Shown: positions 22,242-34,079, numbered from the stretch's first letter. The stretch: DNA of 64,000 bases from Armigeres subalbatus (GCF_024139115.2 NC_085141.1:219889783-219953782); one strand, 5' to 3'. Notes: generated from the letters alone by a model not told the origin. Numbers and translations: made by a program.

Positions 22242-22862
22242 TAGACTGGCCCAGGAAACAAAAAGTTGTCGATATCCACGGGACACCCCCCAGGATTGTG
22301 TCTTTGGGTGAGAAAATCAATCTCAAAATCAGAAGGGTTATGTACAAGACACAACCGCCCAACGTAAACTACGTAAGGCAGTTTTGTTCATTGAGGATTG
22401 TAGTGCCATCATGCATGAATTTTTTTAGAAAATTCATTTGATTACTTATGTCACTGGTTTCGAACAAAACTAGCGTATCTTAAGATATGAAAATTGTTGG
22501 ATACGACAATTGTTTAAAAAATTTACTATGAAAACCCAAATTTAGTCCTCAGTGGTGATGATGCCTTTCTTGGATCCGAATTGCCTACATTTGGGTTTTG
22601 AAGCATTTGATGAAATATTTCAATAGAAGAAGCCCTAGGGAAGCATCCTCTTTTCCGTTTGCAACATTTATTATTCAGAAACATTCCAATCATAGGCTTG
22701 TCATATCTTGTTTTTCGTGCATCACTAGAAATCATAAAATGTCAATCATGTACCAAAACCCAATTAATTTGGTTGTGGTGCGCGCGAGTAGTAAACGTTG
22801 CGGACGGGAAAAGATAGTGTGTGTGTTATTACATTCTAACTCCTACTGTCTGGCAGTGTCAC

Positions 22863-23255
22863 CAGTGTTGGTAAAATCTCAAAATCTCAAATCTCATCGG
22901 CGATTGAAACCATGCGTGATTCAAATCCCATCAGAATCATGGCCGAGAGATTTGCTCATGATTTGAATCGCAATTTGTAGCATTGCATGATATTTACGTG
23001 TTCTTCATCGTTGAATGTACTGAATTAACTATTTTTCGTCTAAAACAATGGCTAATAATTATATATAAACAAAACATACGCCTCGATTACGTTTTGACGC
23101 TTTTTAAAACGAAATCTTTTTTCGATGAGTGAGGGAAGCGATGCGATTCTGGCCGAGAAACTCAAGCGCGATGCTTTCCCTACAGTATCGCAGGCGAGTT
23201 AGCTCGTGCATGAAACCTCGATGATTCAGATTTGAGTATGATTCTACCAACACTG
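22863..23255. repeat. 393-bp hAT-type MITE nested in the larger hAT element
   Basis: The ends are CAGTGTTGGTA and TACCAACACTG. The flanks are AGTGTCAC (22855-22862) and AGTGTCAT (23256-23263), an 8-bp duplication with one mismatch. The interior has repeated AAATCTCA-type motifs and no ORF. The 8-bp TSD and CAG...CTG ends fit hAT. Confidence 0.75.
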
Positions 23256-23709
23256 AGTGTCATTATGGATAAAATATTCGTGCAAACATTTTATTAATAT
23301 CATTGCAAGACTTCTGAATCAGGGATCAAGAAGGTGATAGCTCTATTGTATCTCATACAGCCCGTTTTAAGAACGTATGCGTTCCGAAGCTTTTGTCGTG
23401 TACAATAAGTACCGCATTATTGCACCCACGTATTATAAAAATATCTTAAGTGCATTCACACTTCCTGAATCAAACTTAAATCCTTCTGATTCAGGCGCGC
23501 ATTTAATTGGACAAAATATTATTAGGCCGATATAAATATTATGTTTTAATATGTCTTACCCCCCCCCTTTCCAATTGTTTTGCTCAAAAATAACAACTTG
23601 AGGGGCAACAAAAAAAAATTCCGGTAAATTTTGAAAACTTTCAAAACATTCTTTAACAAATCCGAGGAGTTTTTTTTATTTTTTTTTTTCATTTTAATAT
23701 TTATTTTTT

Positions 23710-24056
23710 ACTAGCAGACCCGTCGAACTTTGCTTCGCTTAAAATTGATTTATTCTCTGATTAATTCTCGAGTTATGCAGAAATTTTTGGTTCATTTGCA
23801 TGGGAGCCCCTCTTTCCAGAAGGGGGAGGCGTTGCAAGCCACCACAGAAACATATCTTCTCTTCCAAAACCTCCACACGCCAGATTTGTTTCCATTTGCT
23901 TGATCTCGAGTTATGATGAAATTGGTGTTTCATTTGTATAGGAGCCAGGTTTCAAAGAGGAGAGGGGTCTCTAACCATCTTAAGAACTTTCCCCGGCCCC
24001 AAAAACCTCTGCATTCAAATTTTCATGCCGCTCGATTCAGTAGAAGAAGAAGAAGA
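23710..24056 (-). mobile_element. Helitron-like (Helentron-type) 3' fragment, minus orientation
   Basis: Read on the minus strand it ends AAGTTCGACGGGTCTGCTAG then T. It shares a run of segments with the plus-strand copy at 37408-37657: GCAGAGGTTTTTGGGGCCGG, TTCTTAAGATGGTT, ACAAATGAAAC and TTTCTGCATAACTCG. It lacks the TCTATATA start and is 5'-truncated. It is non-coding. Confidence 0.7.
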
Positions 24057-24094
24057 TTACCCCCTCCCCCTTGACTTTGCGGAGACCATAATCT

Positions 24095-24359
24095 TCTATA
24101 TAATAAAAATTAAATGGTCTGTGTTCGTATCCGCATAACTCGAAAATGGCTGGATGGATTTTATTCATTCCTTCAGCAGTTACATTCGTTATAGTTTCCG
24201 ACGGGTTTATATGATATTTCCTCAGTCGAAAATCATTAGTAAGTTGAGTAAATCGTGAAAAACTAAAATTATGAATCGTATGGAAATTTCGCATGGGCAG
24301 CTCAGAACGCGCATTTTTTAGGACGCGCTATGCAGGACAACGTCTGCCGGGTCGACTAG
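24095..24359 (+). mobile_element. Helitron-like non-autonomous element, plus orientation
   Basis: It begins TCTATATAATAAAAATTAAA and ends GTCTGCCGGGTCGACTAG followed by T. These are the TC...CTAG ends of Helitron/Helentron-type elements, with no terminal inverted repeats. The interior is non-coding, about 265 bp. It lies next to the minus-strand fragment of a related family, so one insertion probably used the other's neighbourhood. Confidence 0.65.
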
Positions 24360-25118
24360 TTTTTAAAGGGTTTCAATAAATATGTGTAACGGCCTTATTA
24401 GTTTTCAGTTTGCAAAAAAAATGCATTTTCCAAAGTCGTTTTTTAATATAAATTGATTGCATTACTAGCAAGGGCATTGGCATTGATAACAATTGATCGT
24501 CTCATGCCTGCACAAACATGCCCCTATCTGGATCACTTCTTATACACAATGCACTACATTACGTATTTTTGTTACATTTGTTTCGACGGCGGTCACTGGT
24601 CCGGCTCCATTGTTCTACTTTTTGTGCGAAACACCGCACAAAAAGGAGAGTCCAAAAGCCAACCGCACTGAACGGCGACGGCCGAAACGAGACTCTTGCG
24701 GACAAGAAAAGAGGGTGCTGCCAAAATGATCCGATACCCTATTTTAATATTCATTTCCCAAAGTTCCAATATAATTGACAAATTGGTAGATAATTTCGGA
24801 ATCGATTGATATATAAATCTCAAAAATCCATCGGAAGATAAAGGCGCTACTAAAGTTCAAAATCTTACATGATTTCGTGACGGTCTCGAATTTGGAAATT
24901 TTCATTTGTCACCCTGTATCCGAGTCTTCCCTTTAGACGTAGTTTACGTCAAAATTTCAGCTCAATCGCTTGTTGCATAAGCTGGCGCATTTGATTTTAA
25001 GTTTGTATGGGGATTTCAGACAAAATATATAGGAAAATACACCTCCATCACTCATTTGATCTGGTTTGAAATTGGTTCTGATTGCTCGATTGAGCTCAGA
25101 TTGAGCTGGGCCAGTCTA

Positions 25119-25925
25119 ATGGACATTGTCGGCCGAACATTTGCAAAGGTGGCAGAACTGTACACACCCGCTTGAAACGTGAAGCAACAAAAGTTGGACT
25201 GGTGGTGAATGCGTCAAAGACAAAGTATCTGCTTGTGGGCGGAACCGAGCGCGACAGGGCCCGCCTGGCAAGCAGTGTTACGATAGACGGGGATACCTTC
25301 GAGGTGGTCGAGGAATTCGTATACCTCGGATCCTCGCTAAATGCTAACAACAATGTTAGTCGTGAAATACGAAGGCGCATCATCTGTAGAAGTCAGGCCT
25401 ACTATGGGCTCCAGAAGAAACTGCGGTCGAAAAAGATTCGCCACCGCACCAAATGTGTCATGTACAAGACGCTTATAAGACCGGTTGTCCTCTACGGACA
25501 TGAAACATGGACAATGCTCGAGGAGGACTTGCAAGCACTCGGAGTATTCGAGAGATGGGTGCTTAGGACCATCTTTGGCGGTGTGCAAGAAGACGGTGTG
25601 TGGCGGCGAAGAATGAACCACGAGCTCGCCCAGATCTACGGCGAACCCAGTATCCAGAAGGTAGCTAAAGCCGGAAGGGTACGATGGGCAGATCATGTTG
25701 CAAGAATGCCGGACAGCAACCCTGCAAAGATTGTGTTCGCTTCCGATCCGCCAGGTACGAGACGGCGTGGAACGTAGCGAACGAGGTGGGCAGATCAGGT
25801 GCAAAACGACTTGGCGAGGGTGCGGCGCATTCGAGGATGGGGAGATGCGGCCTCGAACCGTGTATTGTGGCGTCAAATTGTTGATTCAGTGTTATCTGTT
25901 AAGATGTAAACTAAATAAATGAATG
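25119..25925 (+). pseudogene. RTE-like LINE (copy B), 3' part
   Basis: It continues the frame broken at 22241: MDIVGRTFAKVAELY, LKREATKVGLVVNASKTKYL, VEEFVYLGSSLNANNNVSRE, LYGHETWTM, and the C-terminal RVRWADHVARMP with PPGTRRRGT. This is the C-terminal module of RTE-type ORF2 proteins. The 3' end at about 25905-25925 has a short AATAAATGAATGAATA tail. One frameshift near 25777 precedes the tail. Apart from the hAT insertion this copy is fairly well preserved. Confidence 0.85.
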
Positions 25926-26560
25926 AATATACCTGTTGTTGAAAAAAGAGAGGTGCAGCTGCTGGCCGAAGTATCAGTCAGTAGCCTGCCATAGAATGGA
26001 GTAGAGGGAAGGAACTCTAGTGTTTGTCTTTGCGAGGAAGTTCGCTTGTTTTCCAAAAATGTTTACCCATTTGGACGTAAGGACTATTACAATACTAGCA
26101 TATATCTTTATCAGCATAAATATCCTATACCTATAGGGTCACGAATATCAAGAAGACTTTTGCATACAAATTATGTCTGAGCTCCCTTGAAATATGTGGC
26201 CGAACCATTTCTATCCACGTTCTATTTTTATCGGTATTTGATGGCTTTTATTTTGAGCGGCACACGATATCTAGCTATAGGGCCATCCAAATTATAAATT
26301 TTAGTCATCATCTAAGTTATCTTTGCTTATATACAACACGTTTCACGATAGATTACAATCGAATTTTGATGCGTGGATCAATCCGGTTGGGTCTCCAAAT
26401 AATAAATCGCGAAGATAGTCCCAGTCTTTCTAATTCTTGCTTCATGTCGAGTCAATGAATGGCAAATAAAGCGACACTTCCAACTTGTTGACCTGCTCCA
26501 AAAAGATGCGGGGCAAAATATTGCATAATAGTTGCTACAACATTTGCACAGAGATCATAG
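25926..26560. other. Hr4 intron stretch with no recognised feature
   Basis: AT-rich DNA between two LINE remnants. No ORF with family signature, no terminal repeats noticed. Confidence 0.5.
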
Positions 26561-29500
26561 AGAAGGTTGAAAACCAAAGCCTGCCAACATCGGGCGGTGG
26601 ACCAAGATCAACATAGAACATGGCGATTCAATCGGTTCAGACAATGCACCAAAGCAGGTGACTTCAACGCTTGGGCGGTGGACTGGGGGTTCACCAACGC
26701 TAGAGGTCATATTCTGCTAGAGTCTCTAGCGGGACTTAATGTAGTCCTGCTGAATGAAGGCCAAGTGTCAATATTCAGAGGACCGAACGGTGAATCATGC
26801 ATCGACGTGACCTTCTGCAGCGCGGGATGGACGTTGAATCCGGATTGGAGTGTACATGAAGGATTTACAGCTAGTGACCATCAGGAACTTCGTTTTATGG
26901 TTAGCTATACCCCCACTGGTTCGAGAGCTACGAGAAAGGTCAGAGGTGCTGACCAAGGATGGCGCACCTCAAGTTCGATCGAGAACTGCTGATTAAATCA
27001 TTACAGTGGGAAGATCGGACCTTGAACCTTAATAGTGACGAGTTGACCGATGTCTTGACACGAGCTTGCGACATGGCTATGCCAAGGAAGTGTAAGTCAT
27101 ATGGGAACCACAAACCAGCGTAATGGTGATAGCTGAACTTCGTAGATCTTGCCTTAAAGCCAAAAGAAGACTACGACGTGCAAGAAACGAAGTTGTTCGA
27201 TTTGATAGACGCCGGACGTTCCAAACAGCAAGCAGAGCTCTAAACTACGAAATAAAGTGTAGTAAAAGAGCCTGCTTTGAAAGGCTGTGCAGTATGGCAA
27301 ACAACACTCCATGGGGGGATGCTTACAGGATAGTGATGGCTAAAGCAAATAGCACGCCTCCTGAGAGATTTCCGGAGATGTTAACTAGGATCATTGAAGG
27401 GCTGTTCCCGAAGCATGATTTACCAGACTGGTCTGATACACCGTATAAGTCGGTTGACGTGGTCCCGTTAGTGACTATCGAAGAGCTTATCGAAACCGCA
27501 AGAGGTTTTGAGGTCAATAAGGCGCCTGGTCCGGATGGTATTCCGAACGTTGCCCTTAAACACGTGATTCTTGCCGATCCAGATATGTTCAGGAGCTGCC
27601 TCCAACGTTGTCTGGATGAAGGACACTTCCCAGATCGTTGGAAACCGACAGACCGATTTGCTTCCTCGATGGAGCTGGTAAGCTGCTTGAGAGGGTTATT
27701 CTGAACAGATTGTCGACCTATACCGAGCGTACTGGTGGGCTATCAAACAACCAGTATGGCTTCCGTAAAGGTCGTTCCACCGTCGAAGCAATTCGTTCGG
27801 TAACGGATACGGCCAATATAGCGAGAGATTTGAACAGGCGAGGTATTAGATACTGCGCATTGATTACACTTGATGTAAAAATGCGTTTAACAATGCTAGC
27901 TGGGCAGCTATTGCTGACTCCCTGCACCGATTGAGAGTTCCGGATTACCTGTGCAGGATACTGAAAAGTTATTTTCAGAATAGGGTGCTGATATACGACA
28001 CGGATGCTGGTCAAAAGTCGATCGTAGTGTCTGCGGGTGTTCCACAGGGATCGATCCTCGGACCGGTTCTGTGGAATATTATGTACGACGGAGTATTACG
28101 CTTAAGTCTCCCGGCCGGTGTGAAAATAGAAGGCTTCGCGGATGACGTAATGCTAGAGGTAACAGGAGACACTCTCGACGAAGTCGAACTGAAGGCTTCA
28201 TACGCGATTGGCAGAGTGGAGGAATGGCTCAACTCGAGGCGGTTGTCCCTTGCACATCACAAGACGTGGTGGTGCATAACCGCCATGGGTTGCAGCAAGC
28301 GAGGATAAGAGTAGGGACCTGCACAGTTAACTCCGTGATGTCTCTTAAGCATCTGGGCGTGATAATCGACGATAAGCTCAATTTTACGAGCAACGTCGAT
28401 TATGCATGTCAGCGGGCTTCATTGGCGATAAAATCTTTATCACGAATTATGTCCAACAGATCGGCGGTGCATAGTCAAGTACGGAGGTTGATAGCGGGCG
28501 TAGCATTGTCTATCATCCGCTATGGATGGCGTACCGGCTGGGCCTGTAAAGAAACTGATCAGAGTACACCGGCTGATGTGCCTACGTGTCGCGAGCGCAT
28601 ATCGCACCTTAGCATATGAGGCGGTGTGCGTTATAGCTGGGATGATGCCGATAGATATACTCCAAGAGAAAGATGTGGAAAGCTACAACGAAAGGGACTC
28701 GGTGCAAGTGCGACGTGTCATGAAAGCAGCCTCGTTGCTCAAATGGCAAAGAGCATGGGACACCGCAGTCAAAGGTCGTTGGACCCACAGACTGATTCCG
28801 GATGTGTCCAACTGGGTCGATAGAAAACATGGTCAGGTCAACTTCCATCTTACACAGGTGTTGTCTGAACATGGTTGCTTTTAAAAATTCCTACACAGGT
28901 TTGGCTTCGCAGATTATGCGGAGTGTCCAGAATGTGTAGGTGAGGTAGAGTCGGTAGAGCATGTGATGTTCGCATACCCGCGATTCGAGGTAGAACGCAA
29001 TGCCATGCTGCTTGTTAGCGGTATGGATACAACCCCGGACAAATTCGTCGAGAGGATGTGCCGGGATGCAGTTATATGGAATGCGGTGAACACAGATTAT
29101 GTCGAAACAGATTATGTCGAAACTGCAGCGGTGGTGGCGCCTTGAACAAAACCAACGAATGCAGTAAGGGCACCTGTGATGCAGTGACCACTTTGCTCAC
29201 CCCGACAACCAACATGTTGCGGGTGGGCTGCGGGGACCTCCGTATGTAGATATAGAGGTCATTGCGGTCCATGCGCGGTGATTGTTGTCGGGGTGCTCGT
29301 CTCCAAAGTGAGATTATGATACGGACCGCTAGGTTACTATCATAGCTTGCGATCGACGGGTGGTGAGGTTACCACCCTTGAAGTCGATGTGTATTAACGT
29401 CAAGTGCGTTAGCATAGGCGTGAGCGTTCTCAATAGCCCCCCCCTGATGTATTGCTTAATTGCGGGCCGGGGGTACGGACTGGCGAAAGGGTTTCGGTTT

Positions 29501-29605
29501 TAGTGGGTCGGGTAAGAGTTACATGACATACCCATCCCCACACTACCTGAGTTAACCTCCTCAGGTGTCTGGATGCAGATTTCCGTTTACCCTTGCTAAA
29601 AAAAA
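26561..29605 (+). pseudogene. R1/LOA-like LINE: APE endonuclease, reverse transcriptase, CCHC-like C-terminus, 3' UTR
   Basis: In order on the plus strand: APE endonuclease block AGDFNAWAVDWGFTNARGHI, CIDVTFCSAGW and the catalytic-type SDHQ (26650-26900). RT blocks follow: KAPGPDGIPNVAL, NQYGFRKGRSTVEA and VSAGVPQGSILGPVLWNIMY, with FADDVMLEVTGDTL carrying the FADD active site (28130-28160). Then come SLKHLGVIIDDKLNF and a C-terminal CPECVGEVESVEHVMF-type zinc motif (28925-28975). This layout is characteristic of R1-superfamily LINEs. Several frameshifts and stops disable it. A GC-rich 3' UTR ends in an A-run near 29605. A similar 3' tail is at 51340-51661. Confidence 0.85.
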
Positions 29606-29940
29606 GGCAGTGCACCAAGCCTCGAATACTCAACTCTCACGTAAAATTTGTGATGTGAGATTTGGTGCGTATTAGCAGAGATCACATAGATTTGCAAGTA
29701 TTTATCAACGATGTCTACGTTTCACAGCTCGGGCCTGGTGGCCTCACAACTGGTTCCCGCATACTGAGCCTCATCGACGATGCCATCGGAATCCGATATC
29801 GACAGCGACTCCACAGTGTGAATGTATGGAGACGAAACCTACAAGCAAGCGCTGGATACGAATCCGGCAGGACATCGCAGACCTACGATCTACTGGCGAC
29901 GCAACCTTAAATCAGACGTGGGCCCACGCCAATGATGGAA
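29606..29940 (+). pseudogene. 3' scrap of a second RTE-like LINE family
   Basis: The block GSRILSLIDDAIGIRYRQRL, then GYESGRTSQTYD, parallels the segment at 61970-62200 (GSRMLSCIHDAIKSQY and the untranslated-looking continuation). Only the extreme C-terminal part is present. The assignment rests on that internal similarity. Confidence 0.5.
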
Positions 29941-30069
29941 ACCATTTATTTTGGGTCTATGAGCCCCAAAAGGTGCTTAGAACAAAATAGTCAGTGTGTG
30001 AGGATTGGATTTCACTTAATGAATGCCACATTAGGGCAGTTTAAATTTCAAAAATATTCGAAAATTCCA

Positions 30070-30977
30070 ACTCCCATATGTCTACTTGCATCAGTTTGAT
30101 AATTTCATTTCATTTATTGTCCAGTAGTGTAAGATATAAATCTTTTTGATAATTACTACCTCCGATTTGGCAAACGACACAAACATAATTTCTTAATAAG
30201 AACATAATCATTATTAACTAATTTAACTATTTATAACATCAGCCGGTTTCAAAAATAGATGCAACCTCTCTTAAAACTTACTTCCGACGTAGATCGTTTT
30301 ACCCCGGATGGTAACGAATTCCAATATACCACACCTCGGACGAACAATGAACTACCATAACATAACGTTCTGTTAGCTGGAACAACTAGGTTCTGTAAAC
30401 GACGACCACGGGACTGAATAAGCCTTTCATGAAGAACCGCTGGAGACTGTGTAAGCATTAAATTTCTCAGAAATATGCAGGAGCGATGCGCATAAAAGCT
30501 TTGTAGTGGACATCCAATAAGGTTTTGTTGTAGATGGCTCACATGATCATAGCGGTCTAGGTGATATACATAAGGTATCCCACTTAAAATCGTTTTGAAG
30601 GACGAAGCCGAGGTTATTTGAACTTTCTGACCATCCATCTCGATTCCAGGGACTGGCGGGGTAAAACCACCGGCAGTACGCCTACTAGTGATAAACAACG
30701 CTTTACTTTTAGCTGGATTAACATGAAGATTATTTCTCCGTGACCACTCTGCAACATGTTCAAGGTCCACATTCACCATCCTGATGAGTTCTCGCGCGCA
30801 AGGGCCAAGCCGAGTAATGTAAAGTTCTACATCATCGGCGAAAATTTGTATTGAGCAGTATTTGAGTAATGTTGGTAGATCATTGATGTGACAGCTGAAG
30901 AGTGGAAGACCAAGGACTGAGCCTTGTGGTACACCAGATGGGAGTCCCGGCAAAATTTCAGGCAATTCGGTGGCCAT
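30070..30977 (-). pseudogene. Jockey/CR1-like LINE, C-terminal half of ORF2
   Basis: The minus strand encodes GLPSGVPQGSVLGLPLFSCH and FADDVELYITRLGP (active site FADD near 30822-30848). VEWSRRNNLHVNPAKSKAL-type sequence and a C-terminal region with LFVRGVVYWNSLPSGVK follow. These are RT palm, thumb and the conserved WNSLP tail of Jockey/CR1 ORF2. It is 5'-truncated within RT, as most LINE copies are. The ORF is open for 242 codons, but an internal deletion follows the thumb (after SASSF), so it is not functional. The 3' UTR probably extends to about 30070. Confidence 0.85.
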
Positions 30978-31307
30978 TTAGGGGTGGCGCGAAATCAATT
31001 TATATTTATATGGAAATTTGTATGGCAAAAACTTAAAATTTATTCTAGTCTCCCTACAACTGTCAAATCGTGATGAATTCAAATAAACATCCGTTTAGAG
31101 ATTGGGAAGCGTCTGGGCAGTAACCGCCGTGGATGAGCCGAAATGACCTCCTTACGACTATACAGAATCCTGTCAGCTCATCCACACATGCATCTTGCAT
31201 GGGTGAGTTTACTCTACAGACTCTACGGGTTTGTCCGAAGTCGTATCTATGCCGCTAACAAGGAGAATGGCATTCAAATAATTCTTGGAACGTGGGCATG
31301 CTGATTT
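30978..31307. other. Intronic gap, nothing recognised
   Basis: A mixture of short unassigned segments. No coding or terminal-repeat signature was found. Confidence 0.4.
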
Positions 31308-31471
31308 GGAAGCGTCCACAAATTATGTAACGCTTAGAGGTAGAGGGGGGGCTGAGCAAAGTGTGACGATCCATACAAAATTTTGAGATGTTTCATACAA
31401 AAAGTGTGACATAGGGGGGAGGGGGGTTTGAAAATTCCCGATTTTTGCGTTACGTAATTAATGGATCTTCC
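31308..31471. repeat. Imperfect palindromic MITE (copy 1)
   Basis: The left end GGAAGCGTCCACAAATTATG and the right end, read inverted (GGAAGATCCATTAATTACGT), are related. Both continue into a (T)AACGC motif. The interior holds G-runs and GTGTGAC motifs. A second copy with the same plan is at 54921-55085. It is non-coding. Confidence 0.65.
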
Positions 31472-31679
31472 CTTTGACGTACTCCACCGATTCTACTTCA
31501 CACTTCACCTATGTATTTCGTGTAGTCCGGGATGTCTGCCATTCCGAACCTGTGCAAGAACTTCATAAAACGGCCATGTTCAGACTGAAATCTGTGATTT
31601 CAAAAGTAAATCTAACCATTGCCCCTATTGATTAAAAAAAATATAATTCTAGCAGTACTTTAAAAGTTTTGGTGTTATT

Positions 31680-32540
31680 GATCCGACAGTTTAGAGTCCA
31701 TCAGCATAAGCGTCGTTCGTATGTCGTTCGTTGATGTCGTTGTGCTGTGCACCCGTGCCTCGTACCGATTTTACTGTTTGTTATGTTGTAAATATCGTGA
31801 CATTTTTCAACTGTTCGTAGTAGCGCTGCACTTTTATTGTAGTTACGTTTAAAAAAGCGATAAAATCAATCTGCTTCATAGAATCAATAACGAAAATTTG
31901 TTCAGTTTCGTCGTCAAAATACATCGTCGTTGTAAAATTCAACAAAAACACAACGGACTCTATATATTCGTGTCAAATTTTTTAAGCAGTATGTTAAACT
32001 CGCCAAATGCTTAGCCGGGGCTTACAAAACCGAAAAATGGACCGCTGTAGTAAGTAGTGGTGTCGTGTGGAGGTTTATGCACCAATCGACGTAGTTTCCA
32101 TGCCAAATGTGTCGGATTATCGTACTATTAAGGATGTACCCCTTTTTAAATAGCAACATTTTCTGAATGTGCGATTCATGTAGAGATGTGATTGAATACG
32201 GACGATTCTTAATTGCTGCACCTGAGAAAGTTGCCAGAGAAATGCTGTTCGCGACGAAACAGGAAGTAGAAAGTTCGAAGACGGAAATATTAAACATAAG
32301 CAAACAAGTATCGCAAATTACTATGAAATCTTCCAATTCAACTCTCTATCGCGATTCTGAAAATTGCGCTTAGAATGCAAGAATAAACGTCATTCAACAA
32401 CCACCCGATATTTTAAATCTGCATATTTCAAACATTCCAAATGACGTTACCGCATATGAAGTTCAGCAAATGGTATGTGAAGGTATAGGAACGAAAGAAG
32501 TTTTTAGTAAGAAATGTCTTTGCTTCGTTATGGGAAGAAC
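31680..32540 (+). pseudogene. LINE ORF1 with PHD/zinc-finger-like domain (CR1/Jockey type)
   Basis: After a T-rich leader, broken plus-strand frames read a cysteine-rich segment (32050-32180) ending in MCDSCRDVIEYGRFLIAAPE, the C-terminal part of a PHD-like finger. A coiled-coil-like stretch follows (AREMLFATKQEVESSKTEIL), then after a stop LHISNIPNDVTAYEVQQMVC. Such PHD plus coiled-coil ORF1 proteins accompany CR1/Jockey-like LINEs in mosquitoes. No RT follows directly. This is a confident retroelement call but an uncertain clade. Confidence 0.6.
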
Positions 32541-32546
32541 TATTTA

Positions 32547-32801
32547 AGAAGGAAATAAAGTTTTAGAATATCAATTATTTTAAAGTGAATTTAGTTATTA
32601 TGATACGAGATTTCGTTTTACCTGTGTTCATGCTATGGGTAAACGCAGGTAAAACGAAATCTCGTATCATGCTTACAAAAAATTATGAAATTGTAGAGCG
32701 GAAGTACACGAAACAAAGAATATAAAAAAAAGCAAAATAAAACTTTGAATAACTAAATTCACTTTAAAATAATTGATATTCCAAAACTTTATTTCCTTCT
32801 T
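32547..32801. repeat. Foldback element with two nested inverted repeats
   Basis: The outer arms 32547-32599 and 32748-32801 are near-perfect reverse complements of about 53 bp (AAGAAGGAAATAAAG outer end). Immediately inside the left arm lies a second inverted repeat, ATGATACGAGATTTCGTTTT (from 32600) with its complement ending at 32670, separated by about 20 nt. The inner hairpin is asymmetric within the outer one. No ORF is present. Probably a MITE that has a smaller palindrome within it. Confidence 0.8.
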
Positions 32802-33007
32802 TTTTATTATTTTGATAATCAAAGACTTCTAATAAATATACCGGATATTTTAAAATGCTTTCGTAATCTTCAGTGATCATATTTACGGTACTGCAGTTGA
32901 GAAAATGAAAATTATATGTTTAAAAAAAAAATTCAAAGCCATGTTCATTCTACAGAATTCCGCGCAGTTGATCCAATTCAAATTTCACATCTACTCACGG
33001 TTACTGG

Positions 33008-33175
33008 CTAAAGCCCATTAATGGATAAAAAAGTATACATTTTTTGATGATCTATGAAACTGTCTAAAAAGGGGTAATTTTAAAAGTTGTTCAATGGGTA
33101 AAAAAATACCCATGTTCAAAATTAGAAAGAAGTTTAAAAATGTATATTTTTTACCCATTAATATTTTCAAATTGC
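33008..33175. repeat. AT-rich foldback MITE
   Basis: CATTAATGGATAAAAAAGTA at the left end pairs with the inverted end ATGTATATTTTTTACCCATT on the right, over roughly 28 bp. A small inner palindrome, ATGGGTAAAAAAATACCCAT, lies between. It is non-coding. Confidence 0.6.
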
Positions 33176-33394
33176 TTTTCTGTTTTCTCCCAGTTAAAAA
33201 ATTCAATCAATGAGCCCTCGTATGGACGTAAGTAATCTACTTTAATTTTATTTAACTAATATTCACTATACTAATGTTAAAACTATATAAAACTACTAAA
33301 TTATTTTTTTGTTAAATATCTTGGCTGTGCATATGCACAGCATATGTTTCGAAATGGACAAATTGATATGAAATTTGCGAAAAAGAATCCACGT

Positions 33395-33464
33395 GTCTTG
33401 GAGGGACTCGAACCCTCAACCTCCTACTCTCTAGATAGGCGTGATAACCCCTACACAACAAGAC
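33395..33464 (-). pseudogene. tRNA-like cloverleaf (70 nt), probably a SINE head or tRNA pseudogene
   Basis: On the minus strand it folds as a 6-bp acceptor stem GTCTTG/CAAGAC and a short D arm (GTG/CAC). The anticodon arm CCTAT-CTAGAGA-GTAGG has loop anticodon AGA. A 5-nt variable loop follows, then a perfect T arm GAGGG-TTCGAGT-CCCTC. Box B (GGTTCGAGTCC) is intact. AGA would be a serine anticodon, but serine tRNAs have a long variable arm, which is absent. The acceptor stem is also one pair short. A functional tRNA is therefore unlikely. Confidence 0.5.
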
Positions 33465-33870
33465 CACTTAAAGGTCACGTTTGCGGAAAAGCCATCAGAA
33501 TCCGAGTACCAACCTCCACCGCGGTTAGCTCTCTTTTTTGCAAATTGAATATCTTTCGGATGCTTGATTTGTCCAATCTCCACATGTGCTTTACTATTGT
33601 ATACCCACAGCCAAGCAAGTGCACATTGTTTATTAAACGAGAGGATCGCACTCCATGCCCCCCAGTAACTGTCTGGGCGGGACGGTATAGAATGCGAATG
33701 GTAAGTATTTGGAATAAATCATTAGAATTATGTTTCAAACTGGTTGATGAATCTGAACTATAGGAACGCGCGACCGGTAGAGAACGCGGATCATCGTCCA
33801 GAGACAAACCATCGCAATCATGGACAAGATTGTCAACCGTCATAAGCATCCGGACTTCGGATCAAGTCTA
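33465..33870 (-). repeat. Unassigned segment upstream of the tRNA-like sequence
   Basis: The minus strand is open for 124 codons (33475-33849) with no recognisable domain. It leads directly into the tRNA-like head. It may be part of the same repeat unit, but no second copy occurs in this window to confirm it. Confidence 0.3.
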
Positions 33871-34079
33871 AAGCAGTCATCACAACTTTTTGGATTTTTG
33901 GTAGTGATTAACTTGTTTGTTATCATATATTAACAAGAAGATGAATAAAAATGTGTTTTTCCACTGATTTTAAATTTTATTGCAAAAACAAACCGCAAAA
34001 GGCTACTGCAACTTATATGTGACCAGATTCAGTCACAATCAAGTTGCTGCAACCATTTATGACTAACTTGTGCTGTTCG

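Larger units (their letters stand above)
22242..25118. mobile_element. hAT-type non-autonomous element (13-bp TIR, 8-bp TSD) inside the LINE
   Basis: The left end TAGACTGGCCCAG and the right end CTGGGCCAGTCTA are perfect inverted repeats. They are flanked on both sides by ATGGACAT (22234-22241 and 25119-25126). The uninterrupted LINE would read GATGATATGGACATTGTCGG, i.e. FADDMDIVG, so the empty site can be inferred exactly. An 8-bp duplication with short TIRs is the hallmark of hAT transposons. No transposase is recognisable in 2877 bp. The interior instead carries a second small hAT-type MITE (22863-23255) and two Helitron-like fragments, so it is a multiply nested, presumably immobile copy. 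Confidence 0.85.
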
